Below are positions 55,984-64,000 of a DNA stretch of 64,000 bases, piece after piece; positions within the stretch are counted from its first letter, which is position 1; the number at the start of each line of letters is the position of its first letter. Made by a program: the position numbers and the translations under genes. Below the pieces are notes generated by a model that worked only from the letters and a program-made list of their open reading frames with translations, was not told the origin of the DNA and searched no databases. This DNA comes from Euryarchaeota archaeon UBA23 (GTDB taxonomy: Archaea > Thermoplasmatota > Poseidoniia > Poseidoniales > Thalassarchaeaceae), in assembly GCA_002498725.1 (NCBI GenBank), contig DAIJ01000010.1:13088-77087 (forward strand), read 5' to 3'.

Positions 55984-56832
55984 ATGATAAATTCGACTAA
56001 TGAATCATATCAGCCTTTTCGACCGTTTGGTTCAAGAATTACAGTACTAGAGCAGCATCTAATGGCAGGCAACGACAACTCGGGCTACCCCTTGGTTCTT
56101 CATTCATCAGCAGACCCGACTCAACTCGGTGGAACGGCAATTTGTGGTTTCTCAACAGTCGGATCTGTTGGCGTCATCGCGGTTTCTCATATAATTCAGA
56201 CAATGGAATTGGAACCAATGGGTACCGTGTTGCACCCCGAGTTTCCAGCCATAGCACTAATTCATGACTCAGTTCCAAAACACCCAGTACGTGTATATCA
56301 GGGAGATGGTATTGGAGCATTTATTTCGGAGATTCAGTTTCCTCCTCAGAACGATGTTCATTTTGGAGAAACAGTACTTGAATGGTTCACCAAGGGCGGT
56401 TTTGACAGACTAATTGTCATAGATGGAGTAGTAAGTAATGACCTAGGGATAAAAGAAGAGAGCGATTTGTGGGGGGTATCTTCTACATTAATAGGCCGAG
56501 ATACTCTTGATAATTCTAGAATACAACGTATTCAGCAAGGTATAGTGTCAGGAATATCTGGATATCTAGTTGCAGAGGGTGAGCGAAGAGGCTTGGATGT
56601 AACTGCTCTGCTTGCTGAATGCAATCCTATGTATCCAGATGCTAGAGCCGCTTTATTGGCTATAGAGGGGTTGGCCGATCTCCTTGACTTAGAAATACCA
56701 GTCCAAGGACTTCTAGAAGATGCTAGAGCAATTGAAGAAAAGGTTAGGGAGGCCTTTGAGCGAGCACAATCCAATGCTCTTCCAGCCCCTGGAGAAGACA
56801 GAGATGATGATGAAGTTAGGATGGTTTATTGA
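55984..56832 (+). CDS. PAC2-family protein (proteasome assembly chaperone homologue), copy 2
   Basis: The product has 282 residues. Landmarks parallel copy 1: TAICGFSTVGSVGVIAVSHII near the start, GIVSGISGYLVAEGERRGLD and a C-terminal helix (LLEDARAIEEKVREAFERA). The tail ends in VRMVY; a penultimate-region Tyr recalls, but does not match exactly, the HbYX motif. Copies 1 and 2 differ strongly, so they may form a heteromer. It ends 3 bp from the convergent nfuA gene. Confidence 0.85.
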   Translation: MINSTNESYQPFRPFGSRITVLEQHLMAGNDNSGYPLVLHSSADPTQLGGTAICGFSTVGSVGVIAVSHIIQTMELEPMGTVLHPEFPAIALIHDSVPKHPVRVYQGDGIGAFISEIQFPPQNDVHFGETVLEWFTKGGFDRLIVIDGVVSNDLGIKEESDLWGVSSTLIGRDTLDNSRIQRIQQGIVSGISGYLVAEGERRGLDVTALLAECNPMYPDARAALLAIEGLADLLDLEIPVQGLLEDARAIEEKVREAFERAQSNALPAPGEDRDDDEVRMVY

Positions 56833-56835
56833 GCT

Positions 56836-57435
56836 TCAGTAAAATGGATTGGTCCCAGCAGCATGATCAGTTGTATCAATGACTTCTAATATTTCTGGAA
56901 TCTTATCTTTGATCATAACTTCGACACCTTGTTTTAGAGTCACATCAGCCATTCCACAGCCTTGACAACCCCCGCCAAAAGCTATGATTGCCTTATTTTC
57001 ATCAACCCCAATTAGTTCAACCACGCCTCCATGGCTGGCAACGGCAGGATTGACCTCCTCGTCAATTATTGCAGCAACTTTTTGTGATAATTCATCAACC
57101 CAAAGAGGATTAGGATTGTCGAATGTAAATCCTCCTCCCATCAGAGTTTCACCCCAATCTAAAGTGGTACCATCTATGTATTGAACACTGCGAGAGGCTA
57201 TACGTACAGTCATACCATCAACATCATTAATAAAATCATCATCCTGACCTCCGTCAGAACCAACAAATTGCAAATCATATTGGAACCCTTTAGCCCCTCG
57301 TCCAATGATTTCAACCCTCAATGCTAAATCGTCTCCATTACCTTCTTCTTCAACTTTAGCCATAAAGGAATCAAGCATCTCACGTGCTCTTGGAGTGATC
57401 GCTAGCATGACTTTCAACTGTCTTGGAGGGATCAT
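56836..57435 (-). CDS. nfuA: Fe-S cluster carrier protein NfuA
   Basis: NfuA receives Fe-S clusters and delivers them to target enzymes such as aconitase. The product has 199 residues. The N-terminal 110 residues form a degenerate A-type (IscA-like) domain without its three cysteines, as in E. coli NfuA. The C-terminal Nfu domain carries GGGCQGCGM with Cys157 and Cys160. The ATG at 57435 has AGGTTGA upstream. Fe-S clients in this window include the aconitase-family enzyme and MoaA. Confidence 0.93.
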   Translation of the reverse strand: MIPPRQLKVMLAITPRAREMLDSFMAKVEEEGNGDDLALRVEIIGRGAKGFQYDLQFVGSDGGQDDDFINDVDGMTVRIASRSVQYIDGTTLDWGETLMGGGFTFDNPNPLWVDELSQKVAAIIDEEVNPAVASHGGVVELIGVDENKAIIAFGGGCQGCGMADVTLKQGVEVMIKDKIPEILEVIDTTDHAAGTNPFY

Positions 57436-57524
57436 CTATTTTCAACCTGTTCTTTTAAGATCACATCTTTATTTGCTAGATTCCACCACGTTAAACCCAT
57501 TAGCGAGGATGTAAAGGGGTCGAT

Positions 57525-58520
57525 ATGGAGTCGTATTTGGTAGATACCTTAGGGCGCCAATTAAGGGATCTACGAATCTCAGTAACGGATCGCTGCAACT
57601 TTCGTTGCACATATTGTATGCCAAGAGAAATTTTCGGCTCCGACTTTCCTTACTTAGAAAGAAATCAAATAATGTCTTTCGATGAAATAGATCGACTTGT
57701 TAGTATTTTTGTTTCACTAGGAGTTAGAAAGGTACGTCTTACAGGAGGTGAGCCACTACTTCGCAGGAATCTCCACGAATTGGTCTCAATGTTGGCACTT
57801 AGACCAGTAGAGATTGCTATGACTACAAACGGCGTTCTCCTTCCTAGGTACGCTCCTTCGTTATCTGCGGCGGGCCTAGATCGTATTACTGTAAGTTTGG
57901 ATGCGATTGATGAGGCAACTTTCGCATCAATAACCGACTCCGGACATACAGTGGCTGCAGTAATGGCTGGAATTGAAGCAGCCGAATCAGTAGGCCTTGG
58001 GCCTATTAAGATCAATACAGTAGTAAAAAGAAACTCAAATGAAGAGGAGATTTTAGATCTTGTAGAGAGATTTTCCAATAGAGACATTGCAATACGATTC
58101 ATAGAATATATGGACGTAGGGACTACAAATGGGTGGTCTCTGGATGAGGTTGTTAGTGCAGAAGAAATTAGAGACATGTTCAATGATTTACAACCTCTTA
58201 TCCCAAAGAATGAGAGTGATGTCGCAAAGCGCTACAGGCTTCCTAATGGAAGTGAAATAGGTTTGATAACGAGTGTAACAGAACCATTTTGTGGTAATTG
58301 CACCAGAGCCCGCCTTTCAGCGGATGGAAGATTATTCACGTGTCTTTTCTCTAACAAGGGATTAGACCTACTTACTCCACTAAGAGCCGGAAATTCAGAT
58401 CAGGAAATCGCTTCTCTAATTAAGTCAAATTGGAGCCATAGAGAAGACAGATACTCTGAGATTAGATCGGAATCAAGTGATGCAATGAATAGAGTAGAGA
58501 TGTCATATATTGGTGGATGA
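57525..58520 (+). CDS. moaA: GTP 3',8-cyclase (molybdenum cofactor biosynthesis)
   Basis: A radical-SAM enzyme that starts molybdopterin synthesis from GTP; 331 residues. The N-terminal cluster motif is CNFRCTYC (Cys24, Cys28, Cys31), SAM contacts include LTGGEPLLRR, and the C-terminal cluster motif is FCGNCTRARL...FTCLF. The protein ends in Gly-Gly, as active MoaA does. AAAGGGG precedes the ATG. Its last 18 bases overlap the convergent trm1 gene. No other Mo-cofactor gene is here. Confidence 0.96.
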   Translation: MESYLVDTLGRQLRDLRISVTDRCNFRCTYCMPREIFGSDFPYLERNQIMSFDEIDRLVSIFVSLGVRKVRLTGGEPLLRRNLHELVSMLALRPVEIAMTTNGVLLPRYAPSLSAAGLDRITVSLDAIDEATFASITDSGHTVAAVMAGIEAAESVGLGPIKINTVVKRNSNEEEILDLVERFSNRDIAIRFIEYMDVGTTNGWSLDEVVSAEEIRDMFNDLQPLIPKNESDVAKRYRLPNGSEIGLITSVTEPFCGNCTRARLSADGRLFTCLFSNKGLDLLTPLRAGNSDQEIASLIKSNWSHREDRYSEIRSESSDAMNRVEMSYIGG

Positions 58521-59846
58521 AATCCTCTCAAATGCATTGACCACAATAGACCATGGTGCATCAGTCCTGAATGAAGGCTCTGCATAATGTGAAATGGCTG
58601 CGGAAAAACCCAGATTTTGAATTTCCGCCACCATTCTACCCGGGCTAGGCGGACCCCCTTTACCAAACCATCCCGGTAACTCATCCACTGCAATAAGATG
58701 ACATCCATGAATTACAATTGCTTCTTGAGAAATATTGCGTACCGAACGAATTATTTTCTTTCTTTCATCTTCAAATTGTCTTTGATCCCATCCAGCAGGA
58801 TCATTTTCTATATATTCTGGCCCACAAAGTTCCAAAGCTCTTTCTTTACTCATAGATTTCATTGCCAAGGAATTTCCTATTGGACCAATCCATAACGGGC
58901 CAGAAATCCGAGGATCTTGACGTTCAATGGGGTAGGAAAGTGGAAGCATACACCTGATTGGAAGATCTTCTCCTAAATCTGAAGGGAGAAGCCCATATTT
59001 TATCGAAAAAGAAACTTCTTCTTTAGTAGGAGAATAAACTCTCCAACCCAGAGACTGCTCAATATTATTTGCTCCAGTCATTACTTTCTTTACCTCCACA
59101 GATACTCTCAAATGATGTGAGTCCCAAATTGATAACAATGGTTTGATGCTTCTATCATGTCTAGCAGCTGCTCTAGCAATATTCGCAATTAGAACTCTAA
59201 GACCCGAATCATGTTTGAGTTTATCAAGTCGAACTCTTGCACCATATCTACGCATGAGAGGATTCTTTGAGGATCCACTCAAAGCAGCAGTATCCGTTGC
59301 ACTTACCTCTAGTACACCACGTCTAGCCAGTGCCTGAATTGCAGTATCTAAGAAAGAGACAGGAGAGCCAAAAGGATCTATGTCAATCCAATGCCAACCT
59401 TGAGTTAGAACGCTACTTCTTAAATCACCGTAAAGAACATTCAACTCTCCATTTTTCGATGGAAATTCGGTGTCTAAATTTTTTATCAATTCCAATGAGG
59501 ATTTATCCATATCAGCGGCAGTTACTATTAGTCTTGATGATACATTCTCCGGGAGTTCATTCAACCATCTTCTCGCCCTCAGTCCTGATGCAGACAAACC
59601 GTCCAATGCACGTATTTTTGAATGCCCAAGCAACCCCTCTTCAATCACATGTGCCATGAGAAGAACACTGCGTGTACGTGATCCACTCATAGCCGGATTA
59701 TGGAACACAGAACCGTAATTTCTTGCTAAAGGTCCTTTATTGGTCAAATCATTATTTTTTGAAACTCTAGTTAGAGTCTTGCCTTCTCTATGGATCTCAC
59801 TAGGTCCAATAAGGGGTTGATCTGAATTCCCCCGCTCCTCATTCAC
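58503..59846 (-). CDS. trm1: tRNA (guanine-26 N2)-dimethyltransferase
   Basis: Trm1 makes m2,2G26 in tRNAs and is found in archaea and eukaryotes. The product has 447 residues. Recognisable are FHNPAMSGSRTRS, the SAM site ALDGLSASGLRARRW, the catalytic IDIDPFGSP and VSATDTAALSG. The C-terminal third holds the family's tRNA-contacting domain. The reading frame starts at GTG (59846) with GGAGAGG just upstream at very short spacing, so the exact start is uncertain. Confidence 0.95.
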   Translation of the reverse strand: MNEERGNSDQPLIGPSEIHREGKTLTRVSKNNDLTNKGPLARNYGSVFHNPAMSGSRTRSVLLMAHVIEEGLLGHSKIRALDGLSASGLRARRWLNELPENVSSRLIVTAADMDKSSLELIKNLDTEFPSKNGELNVLYGDLRSSVLTQGWHWIDIDPFGSPVSFLDTAIQALARRGVLEVSATDTAALSGSSKNPLMRRYGARVRLDKLKHDSGLRVLIANIARAAARHDRSIKPLLSIWDSHHLRVSVEVKKVMTGANNIEQSLGWRVYSPTKEEVSFSIKYGLLPSDLGEDLPIRCMLPLSYPIERQDPRISGPLWIGPIGNSLAMKSMSKERALELCGPEYIENDPAGWDQRQFEDERKKIIRSVRNISQEAIVIHGCHLIAVDELPGWFGKGGPPSPGRMVAEIQNLGFSAAISHYAEPSFRTDAPWSIVVNAFERISSTNI

Positions 59847-59884
59847 ACCTCTCCGAGAAGCAACTCACAAAAGTGTTTGACTAC

Positions 59885-61054
59885 TCAATAGTGTTCGAAA
59901 ACAATCTCCGGATCGGAGTGTGTAACTCTGTGGCCATCGTTATTGATGAAGCCTACTTTGCGTGTTCCGGGTAATCTTTCAGCAAGCCATTTTTCGACAT
60001 TTTCAGCGACATTGCTAGAGACAGCTATACACATCCCCATCCCCATATTGAAAACACGATGCATTTCCAATTTGTCAATAGGTCCAATCTCTGCCATCCA
60101 TCTGAATTCAGGTTGAGGAGGTAACGGATCAGATATGTGCCACCCTAAACTTTCATGCAATCTGAGAAGGTTAGATAATCCTCCTCCTGTAATGTGGGCG
60201 ATAGCCTTCAAATCAACAATATTACAAGGACCAGAACCTCCTCTACAAACTTCAATCAAATCAATGATTGGATCTACATAAATTCTAGTAGGATTCAAAA
60301 ACACATCTCCAAGAGTAGCACTGTCTTGACTCACTCCTTCAATTTCTCTTCCAAAATGAAAGGTATCGAATGGGGCTTTTTCTTTCAGAGACAAGCCAGA
60401 TTTTTCTACAACAGCTCTTAGCAAAGTATACCCATTTGAATGAACGCCACTACTAGGCAAACCAATTACAACATCTCCTTCCTCAAGATTCTCACCCGTT
60501 ATTGCATTCCCAGCAGGAAACCATCCAAGTGCTGTTCCTGAAAGGTCAAGTTCTGTAACGATACCTGGTAATGTTGCTGTTTCACCTCCCGCAAGAGTCA
60601 CCCTAGCTCGCCTGCAAGCTTCTGCAAGAGATTTTCCAATTACCGCATGAGTCTTAGGGTCTGTCTTTGGAACTGCGATATAATCTACAAAGGCCAGAGG
60701 TTCTGCACCTACACACAATAGATCGTTGACATTCATAGCAACACAATCTATCCCAACACCTTCATATTTATCTAGAGCATTTGCTAATTGCAGTTTTGAA
60801 CCAACTCCATCAGTTGCAAGCGTTAGACACGAATCGCCAAATTCAATGATCCCGCCAAAGCCACCAGGAAGAGGAACGGGTGCTCCTTTAGTTCCTGAAG
60901 TTCTAACTGAATCACTCAACGCTCCAATAAGACTGGAAATCGCCCGACTTTCAGCTTCTATGTCTACGCCGCTTTTAGCATAGTCGATAGGTGTGTCTTC
61001 CACATTACGTCCCGAGGCACCAACTTCATCATTCAATCGGTATCTAAGGCTCAT
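59885..61054 (-). CDS. purM: Phosphoribosylformylglycinamidine cyclo-ligase (AIR synthetase)
   Basis: Fifth step of purine synthesis; 389 residues. The N-terminal DYAKSGVDIEAE, the ATP-binding LATDGVGSKLQLA, DLLCVGAEPLAFVDY, LAGGETATLPG and AHITGGGLSNLLR are diagnostic. No ribosome site lies before the ATG and the upstream 25 bases are AT-rich, so translation may be leaderless. It is divergent from the binding-protein gene. Confidence 0.96.
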   Translation of the reverse strand: MSLRYRLNDEVGASGRNVEDTPIDYAKSGVDIEAESRAISSLIGALSDSVRTSGTKGAPVPLPGGFGGIIEFGDSCLTLATDGVGSKLQLANALDKYEGVGIDCVAMNVNDLLCVGAEPLAFVDYIAVPKTDPKTHAVIGKSLAEACRRARVTLAGGETATLPGIVTELDLSGTALGWFPAGNAITGENLEEGDVVIGLPSSGVHSNGYTLLRAVVEKSGLSLKEKAPFDTFHFGREIEGVSQDSATLGDVFLNPTRIYVDPIIDLIEVCRGGSGPCNIVDLKAIAHITGGGLSNLLRLHESLGWHISDPLPPQPEFRWMAEIGPIDKLEMHRVFNMGMGMCIAVSSNVAENVEKWLAERLPGTRKVGFINNDGHRVTHSDPEIVFEHY

Positions 61055-61302
61055 ATTTTAGGATGTATTTTTGTTAAAAAAACCTTTTTTTTTATCTTAG
61101 AAGAGATTAAGGACTTATTTTGTTAAAAAAGAGTGTAAAAATTAACATATTTTTTGTTTATGGGGCTTAGTACCCTTTTTTTTTGAATAAAATAAAATTT
61201 TATAATAGCATATATAATCACATACTTCCAACGAATCAATTTGCGAAATACTATAACGAATAGGAATCGTGGTTAGAGGGCTAAGTAAGGTGAGATAACG
61301 CC
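61055..61302. promoter_or_regulatory. AT-rich divergent promoter region between purM and the binding-protein gene
   Basis: No coding frame is supported in these 248 bases. TATATAAT (61211-61218) is a good TATA box for the rightward gene, with a leader of about 60 bases and ribosome site AAGGTGAG (61287-61294), 8 bases before the ATG. TTTTGTTAAAAAA occurs twice (61069 and 61118) on the purM side, and T9 lies at 61085-61093. Confidence 0.55.
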
Positions 61303-64000
61303 ATGTTAGAAAAGAAAATGATTGCAATGCTGATGACGCTCAGCATGCTCGCGGCTGCGTTCGCGGGTTGTTTGGGCGGGGATGATGATGACGACGAGCC
61401 AGAGTGGAACTTGAGTCCTGCTGATGATATTTCAGCGGACATAGTAACCTCTGACTGGGACCCCATCATTCCGAATTTGAACGGCGGCGAGATGTGCGAT
61501 GCCATAATCTCGGCGATGACGAAGACAGAGGAGCGCGACCAAGTCGTTGACTTCACTCGTGGTTACTACACAAGTAGCCAGGGTGTAATCGGCGCAGATG
61601 GTTCAGCTGCTATCTCAGATGTCTCCGAACTGAATATGACTGGAACTAAGGTTGCAGTACAGACCGGAACGACTTCTGACCTCTATGCTCAGGAGAACTT
61701 AGGGATGGCAACCATCGTTGCGTACGATGATTTCCCATCCGTAACTTTGTCCGTCACAAACGGAGAGGCTGACTATGCAATGGGTGATTCACCTGTTCTT
61801 GCATTGTCCGGTACTCTGATGACGACATTCTCCGATGAGACCTTCGGACTCGCAGTCCGCGAGGACTCGGGCGAATTGCTCGATGCCCTCAATGTGGCGA
61901 TCACGGCGATCGTCGACTCGGGTGAGTACGATCTCATCTTTGGAGCCTGGTTTGATGGCGCAGTTGTCCTAACCGATGACCGTGACGAAAACACAGCAGT
62001 CGCGTACCCAGCAAGTCCAAGCGAAGGATCAACCCTGTCCGCTGTTCTTGAGTCCGGCTCTCTGAAGTTGTGTTCAGACACAGCGTACCCTCCTTTCGAG
62101 AGCATCGATGAAGACGGCAACGTCGTAGGATTCGATGTCGATATCGCTAACGCATTAGTCGACGAAATCGCTGCCTTCTATATGGGCAACGAAAATCCAA
62201 TGTTCGTTCCTCCTGTGCAGCCTGCTGAGGCCCACAAGATAGGTATGCTAAATCCAATGACAGGACCAATCGCTGTTTATGCACCACCATTCACATGGGC
62301 TGCACAAGCCGCAATTGATGACTTGAATGCAATGGGTGGTAACTTCGAACTTGTTGAGGCCGACTCTGGCTGTGACGGTACAACAGCAGCAGCAGCAGCT
62401 CAAACATTAGTTGATGCTGGTGTTGTAGGTGTTGCTGGTGCAGCATGTTCCGGTGCTTCCATGGCTGCTAACGCAGTTCTAAGCAGTGCTGGAGTAGTTC
62501 AGGTATCTTACGCAAGTACTAACCCAGGTCTATCTGACTCGACTGCTTACCCACACTTCTATCGTGTGGTTCCAAGCGATGCAATTCAGGGACCTGCCAT
62601 GATGGCTATGGTTATGGCTGCTGGAGCAACTAACCCTGCTCTACTTCACATGACTAACGATTACGGATCTGGATTAGCAGATTCGTTTGAGGCTGCATGG
62701 GGTGCTGACAACCTTTGTACAAAGATTGGATATGAGGATACTCAGACTGACTTCGCTGCAGAGGTTCAAGCAATTGCTGATGCAGGTTGTGGATCAGTAG
62801 TAATGGTATCATATGCTACAGACGGCGCTGCTATTCTTGAGACAATGGCTTACCTAGGAGTAAGTGCACCAACATTTGGTGCTGACGGAATCGCTGACGC
62901 GGCTTTCCTTGACGACTTTAGTGCACCAGGTGCTGCTAATGGAGTTCAAGCAACAAAGCCTCGTGCCGGATCCGGTGCAGGTGACTTCGGTGAACGCTGT
63001 GCTGCAGACGGTGTTTGCGCAGGTGGAATTTACACTTTGGAAACATACGATGCAGTAATGATGATCGGACAAGCAGCTATGATGGAAGATGGCGCGAACA
63101 TGCCAACTCACATGGGCATGGTAGGTACAGACTATGCTGGTGCATCAGGAACTCACACATTCGATGAGAATGGTGATGTTGCAGGTGCAGGATATGATAT
63201 CTGCCGCTTTGATGCTCTATCAAGCACGGATGTATTCTTTAGCTGCAGAGCACACTGGACTCGTGATGGTGGAGTAGCAGCTAACGAATTTACAGGAATG
63301 ACAGTAAAGATTGGATTCCTGAATCCAATGACTGGTCCAATTGCAGTTTATGCTCCTGGATTCGGTGCTGCAGCTAACATCGCTCTTCAGATGATGAATG
63401 TTGCAGGATATGGCAGCGGTCTACAGTTCGAGTTGGTTATGGCTGACTCAGGTTGTTCAGGTGACACAGCAGCAGCAGCAGCTCAAACATTAGTTGATTC
63501 TGGTGTAATAGGTGTAATCGGAGCAGCATGTTCCGGTGCAACAATGGCTGCTAATGGAATACTATCTGCAGCAGGAATCCCAATGATTTCGTATGCAAGT
63601 ACAAACCCAGGACTCAGTGACGCAACAGCTTACCCACACTTCTTCCGTGTGGTTCCAAGCGATGCAATTCAGGGCCCAGCACTATCTGATGTAGTTACAG
63701 CAGGTGGACACAATAACATTGCTCTAATGCACATGACTAACGATTACGGCGCAGGTCTTGCTGATTCATTCGAAGCAGCATGGCTAGATGCTGGTAACAC
63801 ACTATGTGCTAAGGCTGGTTACGAAGACACCAACTCAGATTTCACATCACAAGTTCAGCAAGTAATGGACAATGGATGTGACAGTGTAATGCTGATTTCA
63901 TACGCAGCAGATGGAGCCGAGATCATCGAAGAACTCGGTGTTCAAGGATTCACCGGAGCTATCTATGGTGGCGACGGAGTTGCAGAAGAAGGTCTTGCAG
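61303..64000 (+). CDS. ABC-transporter substrate-binding lipoprotein: rearranged family-3 domain fused to tandem LIV-binding domains (3' end outside window)
   Basis: The frame is open from the ATG at 61303 to the window end (about 899 codons). The signal peptide ends in AAAFAGC (lipobox, Cys23) and a GGDDDDDEPE linker. Residues about 46-240 match the C-terminal two thirds of a family-3 amino-acid-binding protein (DWDPIIPNLNGGEM, MTKTEERDQVVDFTRGYY, VQTGTTSDL). Residues about 249-297 then match the family's N-terminus (SGSLKLCSDTAYPPFE, GFDVDIANALV). Two LIV-binding-type (Peripla_BP_6) domains follow, each starting KIG-LNPMTGPIAVYAP (residues 312 and 669) with YASTNPGLSD. It should capture amino acids for an ABC importer, but no permease gene is in view. 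The first 900 bases are clearly richer in GC than the rest. Confidence 0.85.
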   Translation, partial: MLEKKMIAMLMTLSMLAAAFAGCLGGDDDDDEPEWNLSPADDISADIVTSDWDPIIPNLNGGEMCDAIISAMTKTEERDQVVDFTRGYYTSSQGVIGADGSAAISDVSELNMTGTKVAVQTGTTSDLYAQENLGMATIVAYDDFPSVTLSVTNGEADYAMGDSPVLALSGTLMTTFSDETFGLAVREDSGELLDALNVAITAIVDSGEYDLIFGAWFDGAVVLTDDRDENTAVAYPASPSEGSTLSAVLESGSLKLCSDTAYPPFESIDEDGNVVGFDVDIANALVDEIAAFYMGNENPMFVPPVQPAEAHKIGMLNPMTGPIAVYAPPFTWAAQAAIDDLNAMGGNFELVEADSGCDGTTAAAAAQTLVDAGVVGVAGAACSGASMAANAVLSSAGVVQVSYASTNPGLSDSTAYPHFYRVVPSDAIQGPAMMAMVMAAGATNPALLHMTNDYGSGLADSFEAAWGADNLCTKIGYEDTQTDFAAEVQAIADAGCGSVVMVSYATDGAAILETMAYLGVSAPTFGADGIADAAFLDDFSAPGAANGVQATKPRAGSGAGDFGERCAADGVCAGGIYTLETYDAVMMIGQAAMMEDGANMPTHMGMVGTDYAGASGTHTFDENGDVAGAGYDICRFDALSSTDVFFSCRAHWTRDGGVAANEFTGMTVKIGFLNPMTGPIAVYAPGFGAAANIALQMMNVAGYGSGLQFELVMADSGCSGDTAAAAAQTLVDSGVIGVIGAACSGATMAANGILSAAGIPMISYASTNPGLSDATAYPHFFRVVPSDAIQGPALSDVVTAGGHNNIALMHMTNDYGAGLADSFEAAWLDAGNTLCAKAGYEDTNSDFTSQVQQVMDNGCDSVMLISYAADGAEIIEELGVQGFTGAIYGGDGVAEEGLA
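62236..64000 (+). repeat. Tandem duplication of LIV-binding domain, period about 1,071-1,083 bp
   Basis: Copy 1 begins at 62236 and copy 2 at 63307; copy 2 is cut by the window end. A 12-base length difference arises early, after which the offset is 1,083. Identical stretches include 33 bases (62383-62415 and 63466-63498) and 29 bases (62563-62591 and 63646-63674), showing a fairly recent duplication or gene conversion. Confidence 0.85.

Noticed and set aside
62854..63111. Short frames on both strands inside the LIV-binding region
   Set aside because: The long frame from 61303 is uninterrupted and encodes recognisable domains; the others are shadows.
1..64000. CRISPR arrays, insertion sequences, integrases or prophage genes
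   Set aside because: None was seen: no regularly spaced short repeats, no transposase or recombinase motifs.

Overview
The window reads as an archaeal chromosome segment of about 40% GC (hand estimate from sampled lines), most likely from a marine planktonic euryarchaeon of the Poseidoniia (Marine Group II or a close relative). Archaeal markers are topoisomerase VI (both subunits), TFB, Trm1, RpoN/Rpb10, the L18e-L13-S9-rpoN cluster and two PAC2 proteasome-chaperone homologues. They sit among bacterial-type genes (NAD-dependent LigA, an E. coli-like NADP isocitrate dehydrogenase, pyruvoyl PanD, a fatty-acid beta-oxidation operon) and very large secreted proteins, a mix known for this group. 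The taxonomic call is inference; no 16S rRNA gene is present.

Layout. 1-7.4 kb: the end of a probable phospholipid acyltransferase, a DUF2299-like gene, a ~1,700-residue surface protein and a convergent HTH regulator. 7.5-13.7 kb (minus strand): membrane protein, Top6A/Top6B, aconitase-family enzyme. 13.8-16.1 kb: TFB and a helical-repeat protein. 16.1-20.3 kb (minus): B12-dependent ribonucleotide reductase and an OsmC protein. 20.4-22.3 kb: isocitrate dehydrogenase and a methyltransferase. 22.4-29.5 kb: a six-gene beta-oxidation operon including an acyl-CoA-binding protein, preceded by a two-copy palindromic operator candidate. 29.5-32.9 kb: a 1,125-residue helical-repeat/PIN protein. 33-37.8 kb: small genes including DHH phosphoesterase, Nudix hydrolase, cobalamin adenosyltransferase, a 52-residue membrane microprotein, RlmH and PanD. 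38-46 kb: a giant (2,670-residue) calcium-repeat surface protein. 46-50 kb: ribosomal/RNA polymerase operon, tRNA-Pro, LigA. 50-61 kb: PAC2 proteins, two convergent overlapping nucleases, tRNA-Arg, NfuA, MoaA, Trm1, PurM. 61.3 kb to the end: an incomplete ABC-transporter substrate-binding lipoprotein of unusual architecture.

Functionally the window suggests an aerobic heterotroph that takes up peptides, amino acids and lipids: binding lipoproteins at the surface, beta-oxidation of fatty acids, then aconitase and isocitrate dehydrogenase in the TCA cycle. Cobalamin adenosyltransferase supplies the cofactor that the class II ribonucleotide reductase needs. Genes are packed tightly: several convergent neighbours end within 0-8 bp of each other and two pairs overlap.

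The most unusual items are: the last gene, whose family-3 binding domain appears circularly permuted, is GC-rich and is fused to tandem LIV-binding domains; the beta-oxidation operon with an ACBP and an operator-like palindrome over its TATA box; the PIN-domain giant; and the microprotein after the adenosyltransferase gene. No CRISPR array, insertion sequence or integrase was seen. No intergenic gap exceeds 300 bases.
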